Positions 9,184 to 19,096 are shown, numbered from the stretch's first letter. The stretch is DNA of 64,000 nucleotides from Mesostigma viride (GCA_009746045.1 RPFO01000313.1:524044-588043), one strand, 5' to 3'. A program made the numbers and translations. Notes: a model not told the origin generated them from the letters alone.

Positions 9184-10539
9184 GTGACAGAGTTCAAGGG
9201 CACCACTGATCTGACAGAGGCAGAGTTGTACACGCCAGGCATTCAGCAAACATCCCTAAAAATCTTGCTGTCTGTCTTTGTGGGTCATCTCAATGATGGG
9301 GATGACTATGTATGTAAGGCTACAGACATTAAAAGGGCTTTCCTGAAAGGCTCACCTGAGATAGCACAACAAGTGTGGCATGGTCAGGTGTATGTAGTCT
9401 CCACTCCCAGAGTTTGGGCAAAACACATCCCTCAGCAGTACCTGAAAGCTAACATAGGTGTTGAAGGGCTGCAATCAGCTCCTCGCATTTTCAGGATGTC
9501 AGCTCAGGCTGTGTTTGAAAAGCTAGGGGCTAGATATGATGACATAGACCCTTGCTTCTTTGTGGTCCCACACCCTCATGGCATTCTCACCTTTGTGTGG
9601 CATGGGGATGATCAGCTGATTGCTGGGCCAAGGCGTGCTGTGGATGATTTTATTCAACAAGTGTCACAGCATTTTGAGATTGGCAAGCAAGTAGAGCTGG
9701 GCACCACTGCCATAAAATTTTGTGGCACAATGTTACAACTCCAGCAGCATCAAAACCAGTGGGTGTGTGCACTCTACTCTCCCAATGATTACATGCACAG
9801 CTGCTTGGAGGTTTTGCAAACAAAAATCAAACCTGGAGCCTGTCCTACCATTAGAGGCAAGCTGGGGTGGTTGTGCTCAACGTGTGCACCTCACCTGGCT
9901 GTGGTTAGCAGAGTTGATGATGATGTCTTGATGCAAGTAGGTCACAAAGCCATCACCAAAACTCTCCAGGAAGGCCCTCCCCTTATCTTGCACTCCTTGG
10001 ATCTCCACAAAACCATTCACATCCAAGCTATGATGGATAGTTCCATGGAGTCCAGGCAGATTACCAAGTTGCAGGCAAGGGAGTCAGGCTTGTATTTTGT
10101 GCAGAATGATGATGCACCCTTGTCTCTCATTTCATGGTACAGCCGGTTGCATAGACGCAAGGCTGTCAGCAGCAATGCTGCTGAGTGCAGGGCAGTGGTG
10201 TCAGCAGTGCTTCATGCCAGGTACTTGAATCATGTGCTGGTTTGGTTGCAGATGCAAGCAGGCAGCAATGCTGGGGTGGTGGCACACTTGCTCACTGACA
10301 GTCAGTCAGTCCTCAGTTTTCTTGCTAACCCTTATGCTGTCCACACTGATCTTGACTGGGTGGTCCTGAAACAGGAGTCCACCTACTGGGAGTCCACCCG
10401 TCACGTGGAGGACAAACACAACGCTGCTGATGCACTCACTAAAGTGCCTCAGCAGGCAGCTGACCAATACCAGCTGTTGTACCACTTGATGAACCCCTAT
10501 GGCAAGCAGGCAACCCTGCCCCATAGGGGGGACGCCTAG
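9184..10539 (+). CDS. Copia-type reverse transcriptase and RNase H (5' frame lesion)
   Basis: The frame contains the Copia RT series: YTPGIQQTS (for the usual ETYAPV region), TDIKRAFLKG (motif A), GLQSAPRIF (for GLKQAPRQW), FVWHGDDQLIAG (the YVDD box as HGDD, residues 142-143) and KFCGTML. RNase H follows, with AAECRAVVSAV and LLTDSQSVLSFLANP near the C-terminus and KHNAADALTK at the end, all typical of Copia. The first about 40 residues of RT lie in two other frames between 9,070 and 9,190, so full-length RT would need frame correction. This placement, RT-RNase H last, agrees with Copia and not with Ty3/Gypsy. Confidence 0.85.
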   Translation: MTEFKGTTDLTEAELYTPGIQQTSLKILLSVFVGHLNDGDDYVCKATDIKRAFLKGSPEIAQQVWHGQVYVVSTPRVWAKHIPQQYLKANIGVEGLQSAPRIFRMSAQAVFEKLGARYDDIDPCFFVVPHPHGILTFVWHGDDQLIAGPRRAVDDFIQQVSQHFEIGKQVELGTTAIKFCGTMLQLQQHQNQWVCALYSPNDYMHSCLEVLQTKIKPGACPTIRGKLGWLCSTCAPHLAVVSRVDDDVLMQVGHKAITKTLQEGPPLILHSLDLHKTIHIQAMMDSSMESRQITKLQARESGLYFVQNDDAPLSLISWYSRLHRRKAVSSNAAECRAVVSAVLHARYLNHVLVWLQMQAGSNAGVVAHLLTDSQSVLSFLANPYAVHTDLDWVVLKQESTYWESTRHVEDKHNAADALTKVPQQAADQYQLLYHLMNPYGKQATLPHRGDA

Positions 10540-11606
10540 CAGGGTCCTGTTCACCAGGGCCGCCTAGGTCACCCAGTACCCCTTGGGCAGGTCCAAGGGG
10601 TAGGTTGTGGCTTCCAGCAAGGGGGGTTGGTTGGAGTCTGTTTTTCACACATCTGCGTGCCCTATGCCCAATAAAATCTGTTTTGATTTTTTCAACACCA
10701 TGGAATTTCGTTATGCACACCTTCATAGGTGGGCAGGGGATGCACCTCACATTTTTTCTCCACTAGGGTGTATGCCTTGGTGGATTGGCCTTGAGCTCAG
10801 TGGCTCAGGTGCCTCCCATTCAAGTGGAGGGTCAAAGCTCCCTTGACAGGTGGTTACCCAGGACCCCAGTTCACTGTGGATATCCTGGGCCACCTGGCCT
10901 CACTGTTCAGTGGCAGTAAAGGCATGGGTGCTGTCATGTTGTCTAGTACAACGTGCTCAGCACAGGTGCAGGATGAAATATTCCTGTCACCTGTCACCAG
11001 GACTTCAGTCACCCATGTGCAGGGCAGGGGTGGCTGGTCTCACACGTTGTGCAGGTGCAACGTGGCCAGGTCCAGGATGTCATAGTCCTGTCACCTGTCA
11101 CTAGGACTTCAGCCCCCTCTGTGCAGGGCAGGGGTGGCTGGTCCTCACATGTTGTGCAGGTACAACATGGACAGTGCAGGGTGCAATAAACCTGTCCACT
11201 GTCACTACTCAGGTTGCAGGTAACCTGAGCTCAGTTGACCCAGCCTGGCTGGGTATTTTTCTCTGAGTGGGCGATGATGATGGAACAACATGGAACCTCT
11301 TAAACGGTTACCTTGGCATTTTTTACAATGGCTCTCTTGGCTGGTGATGCACTCCCTGGATAGGCAGACAGGCATAGCTATCTCCCTTGTGAGCTCGCGA
11401 GGAGGAGGAACTCCCCGGGCATGTTGAGCTAAACGTGATGCCATCACAAGTATTGCACGAGTTCTGGGGCCCATCTTTTTCAGTCCAGATGTTGCAGTAT
11501 GGGTGTCAGTTGCTCAGCACCTCAGTCAGCTTGGAGTCAGTCTCCTAGCTGGGCAGGATCAGGCTTGAAGTCGCTAGCCTTCAACCTGAAAGGAAAACAT
11601 AATGGG
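10540..11606 (+). other. Copia-like 3' non-coding region with tandem repeat and purine tract
   Basis: There is no coding signal in this 1.07 kb between the RNase H stop and the right LTR. A unit of about 106 bp occurs twice (about 10,970-11,075 and 11,076-11,181), marked by CCTGTCACCTGTCAC and GTGCAGGGCAGGGGTGGCTGG. A third, decayed start follows. The purine-rich AAAGGAAAACATAATGGG ending at 11,606 abuts the LTR and is the likely polypurine tract. Confidence 0.7.
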
Positions 11607-12064
11607 AGTTAGATGAGATGCTTAGGCTGACACACGGATTTCCGGCCTGCGCGCCGCGTATTGCCTACCGCGGCTGAGCGGGACACCTCAGTACAGTACG
11701 GCAGGGTGTACGGTACTGAGGTGTCATGTGGACCGATGTGCGGTTAGTGCCAGACTGTGCCTAGACTCTAGCTCGACCCGCCAGACCCGGGTTATCCGGT
11801 TCTGGACGGGCCGAGTGTAGTTGATGCTAGTGACGTGGTCGCATGGCATTGCAGTGTACAGTTGTCCACTGGTGAGGTGCTGCAGGTAGCACCGCCATAG
11901 GCATATAGGCGTAGCACTGGGGAGTGCCGCAGCACCCGAGTTTGCCCAGACGTTCCATTCTGAGCCCTCAGCTTCCATTGCTCTCTCATTGTATTATTAC
12001 TAATACAATCATCATTCGCTCTCAGCTTCAGCAGTTGTTCGTCGTTCCTAGTCTCCATCCAACT
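11607..12064 (+). repeat. Copia-like 3' LTR
   Basis: 458 bp, the partner of 3,583-4,039, ending CATCCAACT and followed directly by the GCTGC target duplication (12,065-12,069) and the resumed DIRS gag. Confidence 0.92.
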
Positions 12065-12069
12065 GCTGC

Positions 12070-12484
12070 CAAGCCGAGCCAAGAGCGTGAAATATCGGGT
12101 TTCGGAGCGGGTGCTGCCGGGGGTGTTGGAGGACGCCAGCGACAATGGGATGGGAATCCGGTCGTGGGTCATGACGGTAAAGCCTGGAAATTGGCGGAAC
12201 ATGGAGAACAGGAAAATTGTCATGAACATTGCATTGGCCATGGACACCCTTCTCAAGGAGCTGGGCTCAGCAGCCGGGGAGCTTGTGGGCATGGAGTACC
12301 TAATGAGGGTGGTGGCGGCCTTGCTGCAGGTGGAGGGGCAAGGGGGGGGGGGTGGAAGGTGGCCAGCCACCTCCTGCCATTGGGGGAGGAGGCTGCACTG
12401 TCAGCCACCCCGGCTGTCAAGGCAGCTCTCCAAACTGCCATCCTCTTGGACAAGCTCAGCAAGGCTCAACAAGTAGGGAAATAG
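12070..12484 (+). pseudogene. DIRS copy 1 gag, 3' part
   Basis: The gag frame resumes with PSRAKSVKYRVSERV and reads WVMTVKPGNWRNMENRK and MNIALAMDTLLKELGSAAGEL up to a run of 11 G at 12,342-12,352. After the run the sensible protein is in another frame (WKVASHLLPLGEEAALSAT ... LDKLSKAQQV) and ends with TAG at 12,482. Copy 2 has A plus 8 G at the same place. The G tract could be a hotspot of length change or a slippage site. In copy 2, four extra bases near the end remove this stop and fuse gag to pol. Confidence 0.65.
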
Positions 12485-15400
12485 AATCCCAGCGGGACCG
12501 CTCCCTTTTCCCGCTGCCATACCCACTTAGGCCAGCGTACACCGCGTGGGGCAGGGTGAGATCGGCACGCCGGCGACAGCGTGCCACGCGCCGCCACCGC
12601 GAGTACACACTGCAATGCAAGGTAGTGCGTTGGCTTAATTGGCTGTGGGGAGGGGGGCAAGACCCTCCTCCTAACCCTAGAGGGGCGTGCTCTAAGGGGA
12701 GGGAGGAGGCCCTTGCGAGGGTCAAGAGGCACTGCACCTGGCACAGTCGCCGCGTAGGGGGCGTTGCGACAGGCCAGGAGCAAGAAGGTGCTGATGCAAT
12801 ATATGGGAAGCAGAATAAGTATGAACAACTGCGCGCGGACGCGGTGAGTCTACCAAAGGCGGAGGTGGCGGGGAAGGCACGGCTGCTCGACCTGTTGGCT
12901 ATGCGGCCGAGCTGGCGGGAGATATATGCCAGCGAAGAGAACTGCATCAAGCCAGCGGTCGTGGCGAGCGCAAAGTATTGGAATGTGCCCAAGCCCAGCC
13001 GGGGATGCTCCATGGCTGAATGGGGCAAGCTCATGAGCCGGGCAGCGGGCGTGGGCATGGTGGCGTTCCGGGAGAGGCGGCCCAAGTGGGTGGATGGCTG
13101 CTTTGGAGTGGCCAAGGGGGTGGGTGAGCTTCGGTTCATCGTCAACAGGAAGCTGGGCAACCTGCTGTGGGTGGACCCCCCCAAGATCCTGCTACCCCAC
13201 CTGGGCATCCTCGTGGAGGTCTACATCAAAGGCTGGTGCTACTGCGCCAAGAGCGACCTCGTGTCATACTACTATTCCATCGAGGTGCCCGAGTGGTGGT
13301 GGGACTACCAAGGGCTTCCTAGTGTGTGGTCGACTAGCGTAGGTCTGGCAGGGCCCAGGCGGAAGGTGTGGCCCGTGCTCAAGGTGCTGGCCATGGGACA
13401 TTCCCATGCGGTGGCGCTGGGGGAGGCCATCCATGAGATGGTGCTCTACATGACCGGTGCCCTGGATCCGAGGCGCCAGGTCAACTACCTCTCAAGCGCA
13501 GGTGAGCTCACCTTGGTGCGCGACGAGTGTGGCCAGCCACTGCGCTTGGCCATCGAGTACAAGGAGGAGCGCGCCGGGGAGCTTCAGATTGACCTGGAAA
13601 ACCCCCCTGCCCCCATGCTGTCCATCACCATTGATGACTTGGTGGCCAGCAACGGGCGGACCTGCGAGGCGGTGAACCAGCTCATCACGCGCGCTATTGA
13701 GGAAGGCTACCTCCCTAACAACCTTGTGCCGTCTAAGGAGAAGACTAAGATGGCGAGCCTGGAAGGGGACGAGCTAGAAGCCCTAGGGGTGGTGCACCGA
13801 CGGAACGGCGTGCTGGAACCAACGGTCAAGCAGCTCAACCTTGTGATCGCCCACACGCAGGCTATACTCACTCGAGGCCGAGCTACGGCCGAGGGGCTGG
13901 CTGCCGTCTTGGGGCGGTGGTTGTGGCTGCAGATGTTAAGCCGCAGCTGCTTGTCCATTTGGCAGCAATGTTTCAAATTCATCAGCCTGCAAGGGTGGGG
14001 GCAGCGATCCTGGGTGCTGTGGGCCGGGGTGCGGGAGGAGTTAGAGTGTGCCCTGGCCTTGGCTCCCATGCTAAGGGTTGACCGAAGCGCACCTTTGGCC
14101 CGTGAGGTGGTTGCATCTGACGCGTCCACCTACGGGCAAGGTGTCGTGTACGCAACCATGGAGCCGGGCGATGTGACGGAGCTGGCGAGGGCACGAGAGG
14201 TGCGGGGGTACCCGACTTTGCTCATACCAAGTGAGGTGGCCTACGCTGGCCCTAGGCCACTGAGCGCGCGGGCGCAACAAGCAATCACTAGCCAGCAATG
14301 GCGGGTTGGGGTCCGGAGTCGTTGGCGGGATCCGGGGATGCACATCAACGAGAAGGAGGTGCGGGCTGCAGTGAAGGGCGTGGAGAGGAGTGCGCGCAGC
14401 TTGGCAAACCGAGGCAAGCGGGTGGTGAGGTTGGTGGACTCCACCGCGGCGTTGGGCTGCTTGGCTAAGGGGCGGTCCTCATCCCACAAGCTCAACAAGC
14501 AGTGCCGCCGCTTGTGCGCGCTGACCCTCGCCACGGGGAGTCGTTCCCAGTGGGTGTGGACGCCGAGTGCACTTCAACCAGCCGATGGCGTTTCTCGCGG
14601 CCAATCCATGGCGACTTTCTTGGCAGGCTGGGTGCGCGACCTGACCGCGGAAGGCATCCATCCTAACCCGGGGCCCCCTGCACCTGTTAGCTACCTTCCA
14701 TTGCTAGAGGGGAAAGTAAAGCCGGCTACTTTGCTGGCCTACCGTCGTGGTCTTGATTCCCTCTTGACTTGGTGGGAGGCTGGTGGGCGGGCGGACGGGT
14801 CATCGTCACGAGCTGACACCCTTGAGGAGACATTTTGTGCGTATGTCGCCTGGGCTCATTTTCGGGGGTACAGCCGCCAAGTGTGTGTCAATGCCTTGAT
14901 GGGGTTGCAACTTTATTATCCCGGTATGGTGAAGCGGTGGGACTTGGCCCGTGGCGTCCTCGCTGGGTGGAAAACACTTGTGCCCCCCCGTGCCCCTCCT
15001 CCCATTCCATGGGAGGCGGCGTTTGCACTTGCCAGCACGATGGTCATGCAAGGTCAGCGCCTTGCGGGCCTGCTGGTTGTCATCGTGTTCCGCCATTACC
15101 TGCGAATCTCGGAGGCGCTGAACCTCCGTGTTGGCCATGTGCGCCTCCAGCCTGACGTTCGGCTTGGGCCGGCTCAACGGGGCGCCCTACTGCTGAGGTC
15201 TACCAAGACCTCTAAGGGCAAGACTCAGTCAGTGGTGGTAGAAGATGTGATGTCTGAAACCATCCTCCGTCACTGCATCGCGGGTAAGCACGCTTGGGAG
15301 GCCGTGTTCCCTTTCACCTACCCGCAATTCCGGCGCATTTGGCAGGCTGCGAGTCAGGCCTTGGGGGTCGCCCAGATTTTCACCATTCACGGGCTGCGGC

Positions 15401-15606
15401 ATGGAGGTGCCACTCACGATTTCCTCGCGGGTCGCAGCATGGGGGACATCCAGGGCCGGGGGCGCTGGCTTAGCAGCTCCACGGTTGCCCATTATGTGGG
15501 CTTGCACCGCAGTTTGGAGGTGCAGCTGCCTGAGGTTATTCTTCGGGCCATGGCCGCCTGCCCCCCTCGGGCCTGGCGGGCTATTTTGAAATTGCCCTCC
15601 ACCTAA
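12352..15606 (+). CDS. DIRS copy 1 pol: RT, RNase H and tyrosine recombinase
   Basis: An open frame of 1,084 codons; the first about 200 residues overlap the end of gag or resemble a linker, so the true start is uncertain. RT motifs: RFIVNRKLGN, KSDLVSYYYSIEVPE (motif A), AMGHSHAVALGEA (motif B) and LSITIDDLVAS (catalytic DD at residues 428-429). RNase H: VVASDASTYGQGVVYA, INEKEVRAAVKG, RLVDSTAALGCL. A GIHPNPGPP motif (Asn-772) separates RNase H from the recombinase. The recombinase keeps Arg-918 (LRISEAL), HGLRHGG (His-1013), GRWLSS and Tyr-1048 (HYVGLH), so all key residues are present. It would reverse-transcribe the element and integrate a circular intermediate by recombination. This looks the most intact mobile gene in the window. 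Confidence 0.9.
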   Translation: MEGGQPPPAIGGGGCTVSHPGCQGSSPNCHPLGQAQQGSTSREIESQRDRSLFPLPYPLRPAYTAWGRVRSARRRQRATRRHREYTLQCKVVRWLNWLWGGGQDPPPNPRGACSKGREEALARVKRHCTWHSRRVGGVATGQEQEGADAIYGKQNKYEQLRADAVSLPKAEVAGKARLLDLLAMRPSWREIYASEENCIKPAVVASAKYWNVPKPSRGCSMAEWGKLMSRAAGVGMVAFRERRPKWVDGCFGVAKGVGELRFIVNRKLGNLLWVDPPKILLPHLGILVEVYIKGWCYCAKSDLVSYYYSIEVPEWWWDYQGLPSVWSTSVGLAGPRRKVWPVLKVLAMGHSHAVALGEAIHEMVLYMTGALDPRRQVNYLSSAGELTLVRDECGQPLRLAIEYKEERAGELQIDLENPPAPMLSITIDDLVASNGRTCEAVNQLITRAIEEGYLPNNLVPSKEKTKMASLEGDELEALGVVHRRNGVLEPTVKQLNLVIAHTQAILTRGRATAEGLAAVLGRWLWLQMLSRSCLSIWQQCFKFISLQGWGQRSWVLWAGVREELECALALAPMLRVDRSAPLAREVVASDASTYGQGVVYATMEPGDVTELARAREVRGYPTLLIPSEVAYAGPRPLSARAQQAITSQQWRVGVRSRWRDPGMHINEKEVRAAVKGVERSARSLANRGKRVVRLVDSTAALGCLAKGRSSSHKLNKQCRRLCALTLATGSRSQWVWTPSALQPADGVSRGQSMATFLAGWVRDLTAEGIHPNPGPPAPVSYLPLLEGKVKPATLLAYRRGLDSLLTWWEAGGRADGSSSRADTLEETFCAYVAWAHFRGYSRQVCVNALMGLQLYYPGMVKRWDLARGVLAGWKTLVPPRAPPPIPWEAAFALASTMVMQGQRLAGLLVVIVFRHYLRISEALNLRVGHVRLQPDVRLGPAQRGALLLRSTKTSKGKTQSVVVEDVMSETILRHCIAGKHAWEAVFPFTYPQFRRIWQAASQALGVAQIFTIHGLRHGGATHDFLAGRSMGDIQGRGRWLSSSTVAHYVGLHRSLEVQLPEVILRAMAACPPRAWRAILKLPST

Positions 15607-15678
15607 TTTGGTTGTTCATTTCTCTGTCATTATGCTAGGTTCTTTGCCCCTGGCATGGATCGCCAGGGAGGGATATAA

Positions 15679-15812
15679 GGGTAAGGCTAGCCTTTGCCAA
15701 GCAATAAGTGTTCCCATGAGCATCGGCGGCCGGGATGTGGCCTGCCTTTTGTATGTGCTCCACTCATTGTTTTAATAAAGAGTCTGGTTACCCTGGAGTT
15801 CCACGGTTAATA
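15679..15812 (+). repeat. DIRS copy 1 repeat B1
   Basis: This 134-bp repeat starts GGGTAAGGCTAGCC and ends CCACGGTTAATA, directly abutting A2. The same sequence is at 23,265-23,398 and, split by a TTAA element, at 23,860-23,991. It contains AATAAA (about 15,775), possibly the element's polyadenylation signal. Confidence 0.87.
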
Positions 15813-16247
15813 GAATCGTGGTTCTCTGAACATAGTTTCTTTATAGTGAGATGGAAGGGTAGCCGCTATAGCTAGGTTATTGGGTTCACGTGACATACCT
15901 TTTGAGGCCGGTGCGGCCTGATCCGGATCAGTCGTGGCCAAAGCTTTGGCCAGTTTTTCTTGGCCAGGTGGCAGGAGCTACGTTGAGATATAAACCTGCC
16001 ACTGTCTAGGTTTCTTGGCTCATGGCGTAGTGATTAACTAGATCTAGATTCTTTCTCTCACGCAATATGTGACCTAATAGCCCCGGCAGCCTTACGTAAG
16101 CTGCCGGCAATTAGAACGCCACATTGCGTCATTTGTTCAGACGCAACATTTGCGTGGCGAAAAAATGCCGTCCGGGCCAAGGCCGCATGACACGCAAAAA
16201 AGGACAAAAACAAACCCACCTAGCTAAGGTCGGCCTCTTTTCTTTTC
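15813..16247 (+). repeat. DIRS copy 1 repeat A2
   Basis: 435 bp, the partner of 2,421-2,855, preceded directly by B1 and followed by a GC-rich link and B2. The contiguous B1-A2 block is the diagnostic part of the split-repeat arrangement. Confidence 0.9.
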
Positions 16248-16272
16248 CCGCCCACCCTCCCTGCGTGTTTGG

Positions 16273-16344
16273 GGGTAAGGCTAGCCTTTGCCAAGCAATA
16301 AGTGTTCCCATGAGCATCGGCGGCCGGGATGTGGCCTGCCTTTT
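16273..16344 (+). repeat. DIRS copy 1 repeat B2 (short)
   Basis: It matches the first about 72 bp of B1 and then diverges after GCCTGCCTTTTG. Copy 0 stops at nearly the same place (398), whereas copy 2 has the full repeat. Confidence 0.75.
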
Positions 16345-17742
16345 GCATGTGCATGATTACCTCCGGTCCGCACCTTTTCCCCAGCTTGGGGTCTTTGGTG
16401 GGCCGGATGCCGTGACAGGTGCTCAACTGTCGCTTGGTCGGCCCAGTGCGCGAGCTGGTGCTCCGTACCTGGGGATGCTTGCACCCCGGGTTGGAGCCGG
16501 ATGGCTGGCACTGGCGACCCGTGTCTCGGTCCGCGGCCTGCGGCTTTTTCTTCGGAAATTGCTGCTGGCCAGCAAACTTTGCAATTGCCTTCCGCCGAGG
16601 GGGGGGTGGTTGGGGCTGGGGACGGCGATGGGAAAAGCGCCTAAGCTAGAAATTTTTTCCCCACGCATAGAAACCTCGGGGGGGAATGCGGTCTTGGCTG
16701 AACGGACTCTCGTTCAGCCAGGTGCCTGGGGCTGTGGCCTCGGGCATCCGGGCTGGCGGGGCCTGGGCTAGGTCCACGTTTTTTCTCGAAGCACCCCGGG
16801 TCTATGGGGAGACGGCCATAGCGGTACCGACTCGGGGCCCCGAGAGGGGTCATGATAGGCTGGCCGTGCGCAATCGCAGTGCAAATGCGCTGGGCCTTTT
16901 TGGGCCTGGCCATGCATCCACAGCCGCCGGGCACACGCCTCCCGATGTGGGGGGCTCCCGTTTTGCGGCAGGGCGGTCACTTGTGACAACGAGCAAGGTG
17001 GAGTGCGGCTTCAAGGGAAAGCCAGGGCGGGGGTGATTGGGCAACGTACTTCATGAAGGGCCTTGAACGGCGTGCCTCCGGGCATGTCAATTAGTGTCAC
17101 ATGTATGCTTCCACTTATTGTTTTAATGAAGATGCTGGCTTTTGTGGGAGCTACGTGGGACATGAATCGGGGTTCTTTGAACGGAGTTTCTTCTATACGT
17201 GAATGCGGGAACAAGAGGCCGCTGGATGAGCGGCTTATAGGTCGTAGTGTTTTCTCGTAGCTGTTTGGCTAGAGCTTTTGTGATTAGTAGATGCAATATA
17301 GTGCATGGTTGAAAAATGAATTAAATAAAATGTGCGTTCCGCGCTTGGGTTGATTATACCCGGGCGGAACGGGGCGTGAGGTGCAGTGCCCCTGAAAAGA
17401 ACAACCTACGCATTATTTAATACTAGCCGTGCAGATTCGGGATATTCTACCCCCGGTCTACGGTTAGCGTCTTACTAGCATCACTGAACATAAGGGTTTA
17501 ATGACGTCAGTTAGCTAGGGATAAGGGAGGTTTTGCGACTAAAAGCCGCTCTGGCTGGTTTTGTCGGCCTCTTTCTTTGCTCCCCACCCACCCACCCTTG
17601 TCTTGGTTGCCTCTAGGGCAACGTACTTCATGAAGGGCCTTGAACGGCGTGCCTCCGGGCATGTCAATTAGTGTCACATGTATGCTTCCACTTATTGTTT
17701 TAATGAAGATGCTGGTTTTTGTGGGAGCTACGTGGGACATGA
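16345..17742 (+). mobile_element. Element X, right part with B1'-A2'-B2'
   Basis: 16,345-17,038 is GC-rich sequence of unknown content with no convincing coding frame. It is followed by B1' (17,039-17,167), A2' (17,168-17,583, the partner of 1,863-2,280) and B2' (17,616-17,742). B1' and B2' are near identical, start GGGCAACGTACTTCATG and end GGGACATGAAT. This is again A1...B1A2B2, a second, sequence-distinct split-direct-repeat family. No recombinase gene is visible, so X is probably non-autonomous or internally deleted. Confidence 0.72.
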
Positions 17743-18569
17743 ATTGGTGGTTCTTACGCTCCCCCCACCCCCCCTCAACATGAGACTGTCCTTCATGTAG
17801 GACTTGACGGGTGTGTAAGGATTTGACTTTCAAACGGAGGTGCATGTTTATTCACCAACATATGTCATTCAGAATTACGCACCCTGGAGACAAAATACAT
17901 GAGCTGGTGCCTGCATGGCCGAATGTGGTGCACTCCCCTTGTATTATGCTGTGTAAGGGAATCAAGCAATGTAATTGACATGGGCTGCACATGCTTAGAC
18001 CAAGGTAACACACATATATGGCCCAATATATCAAGGAGACAACCCAATATATGTCTTGATATATGTCCCCACGATTGATATATGTCCCAATGAATGAAGG
18101 TTCCTTTATTGGTACCAGCGTGACTCAGTCTACGTGATAATCAATTTATTAGTTAATTAATTTGTCCCAGTGATGATCAAAGTGTGACATTGTTATCCAT
18201 TGCCACACAAGGCGTCCCCCTGCCCCTTATTCTCTTTGTGTAACGGCGTAAGATAGGGATACAAAGCACGATGCTTACTGTGCTCAATGTCTTCCCAACG
18301 GCAGCATCCTTATACATTAATAATAGACACGTGACTGCGTTCTTATACATATAATAATTAATTTGCCATTGCCACAGTGGCGTTACCATTGCCACTATTT
18401 GTATATCAAAGAGAAAACCAGATTACTTGTATTAATTGATTTGTCAAGGAGAAAACCATCTACCTACCTAGTTAATCAATTAGTTAATTAAACCTACCTA
18501 GTTAATCAATTAGTATATTAAACGTAGCTATTCATCAACCGGCGGTAGTCATGCGTCCAACGGATTTCA
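17743..18569. other. AT-rich spacer between X and DIRS copy 2
   Basis: No gene is seen. It holds ATATATGTC repeats (about 18,030-18,090) and a duplicated 30-bp unit with ACCTAGTTAATCAATTAGT (18,465-18,525). A 20-bp stretch (ATAGACACGTGACTGCGT) recurs at about 55,058. Confidence 0.6.
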
Positions 18570-19096
18570 GAATCGTGGTTAATTCTCTGAACATAGTTTC
18601 TTTATAGTGAGATGGAAGGGTAGCCGCTATAGCTAGGTTATTGGGTTCACGTGACATACCTTTTGAGGCCGGTGCGGCCTGATCCGGATCAGTCGTGGCC
18701 AAAGCTTTGGCCAGTTTTTTCTTGGCCAGGTGGCAGGAGCTACGTTGAGATATAAACCTGCCACTGTCTAGGTTTCTTGGCTCATGGCGTAGTGATTAAC
18801 TAGATCTAGATTCTTTCTCTCACGCAATATGTGACCTAATAGCCCCGGCAGCCTTACGTAAGCTGCCGGCAATTAGAACGCCACATTGCGTCATTTGTTC
18901 AGACGCAACATTTGCGTGGCGAAAAAATGCCGTCCGGGCCAAGGCCGCATGACACGCGAAAAAGGACAAAAACAAACCCACCTAGCTAAGGTCGGCCTCT
19001 TTTCTTTTCACGAGGGCGGCGACAGCAAGCCAGGGGAAACGAACCTCTGGTTTGACGAACCTGTACTGTCGGAGCCATTTTTGGCCCTGAGCAGCA

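Larger units (their letters stand above)
3583..12064 (+). mobile_element. Copia-like LTR retrotransposon nested in DIRS gag
   Basis: It has two near-identical LTRs (3,583-4,039 and 11,607-12,064), a TGG-starting primer site directly after the left LTR, Gag, integrase, protease-like, RT and RNase H coding regions, and a purine tract before the right LTR. Flanks are GCTGC at 3,578-3,582 and 12,065-12,069; copy 2 of the host element has a single GCTGC at the same place, which proves the 5-bp target duplication. LTR ends are AGTT...AACT rather than TG...CA. The LTRs differ at only a few positions, so insertion looks recent, yet the coding frames carry several lesions. Confidence 0.93.
2421..16344 (+). 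mobile_element. DIRS/PAT-like tyrosine-recombinase retrotransposon, copy 1
   Basis: The arrangement is A1 (2,421-2,855), gag, pol, B1 (15,679-15,812), A2 (15,813-16,247), B2 (16,273-16,344): the split direct repeat layout known from PAT and Volvox Kangaroo-type elements. Coding content is gag followed by RT, RNase H and a tyrosine recombinase; no DDE integrase is present, as expected for the DIRS order. The gag is interrupted by a Copia-like element at 3,583-12,064. B2 here is shorter than B1, so the right end may be truncated. No target duplication is expected or seen. Its own insertion site lies inside element X. Confidence 0.88.
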
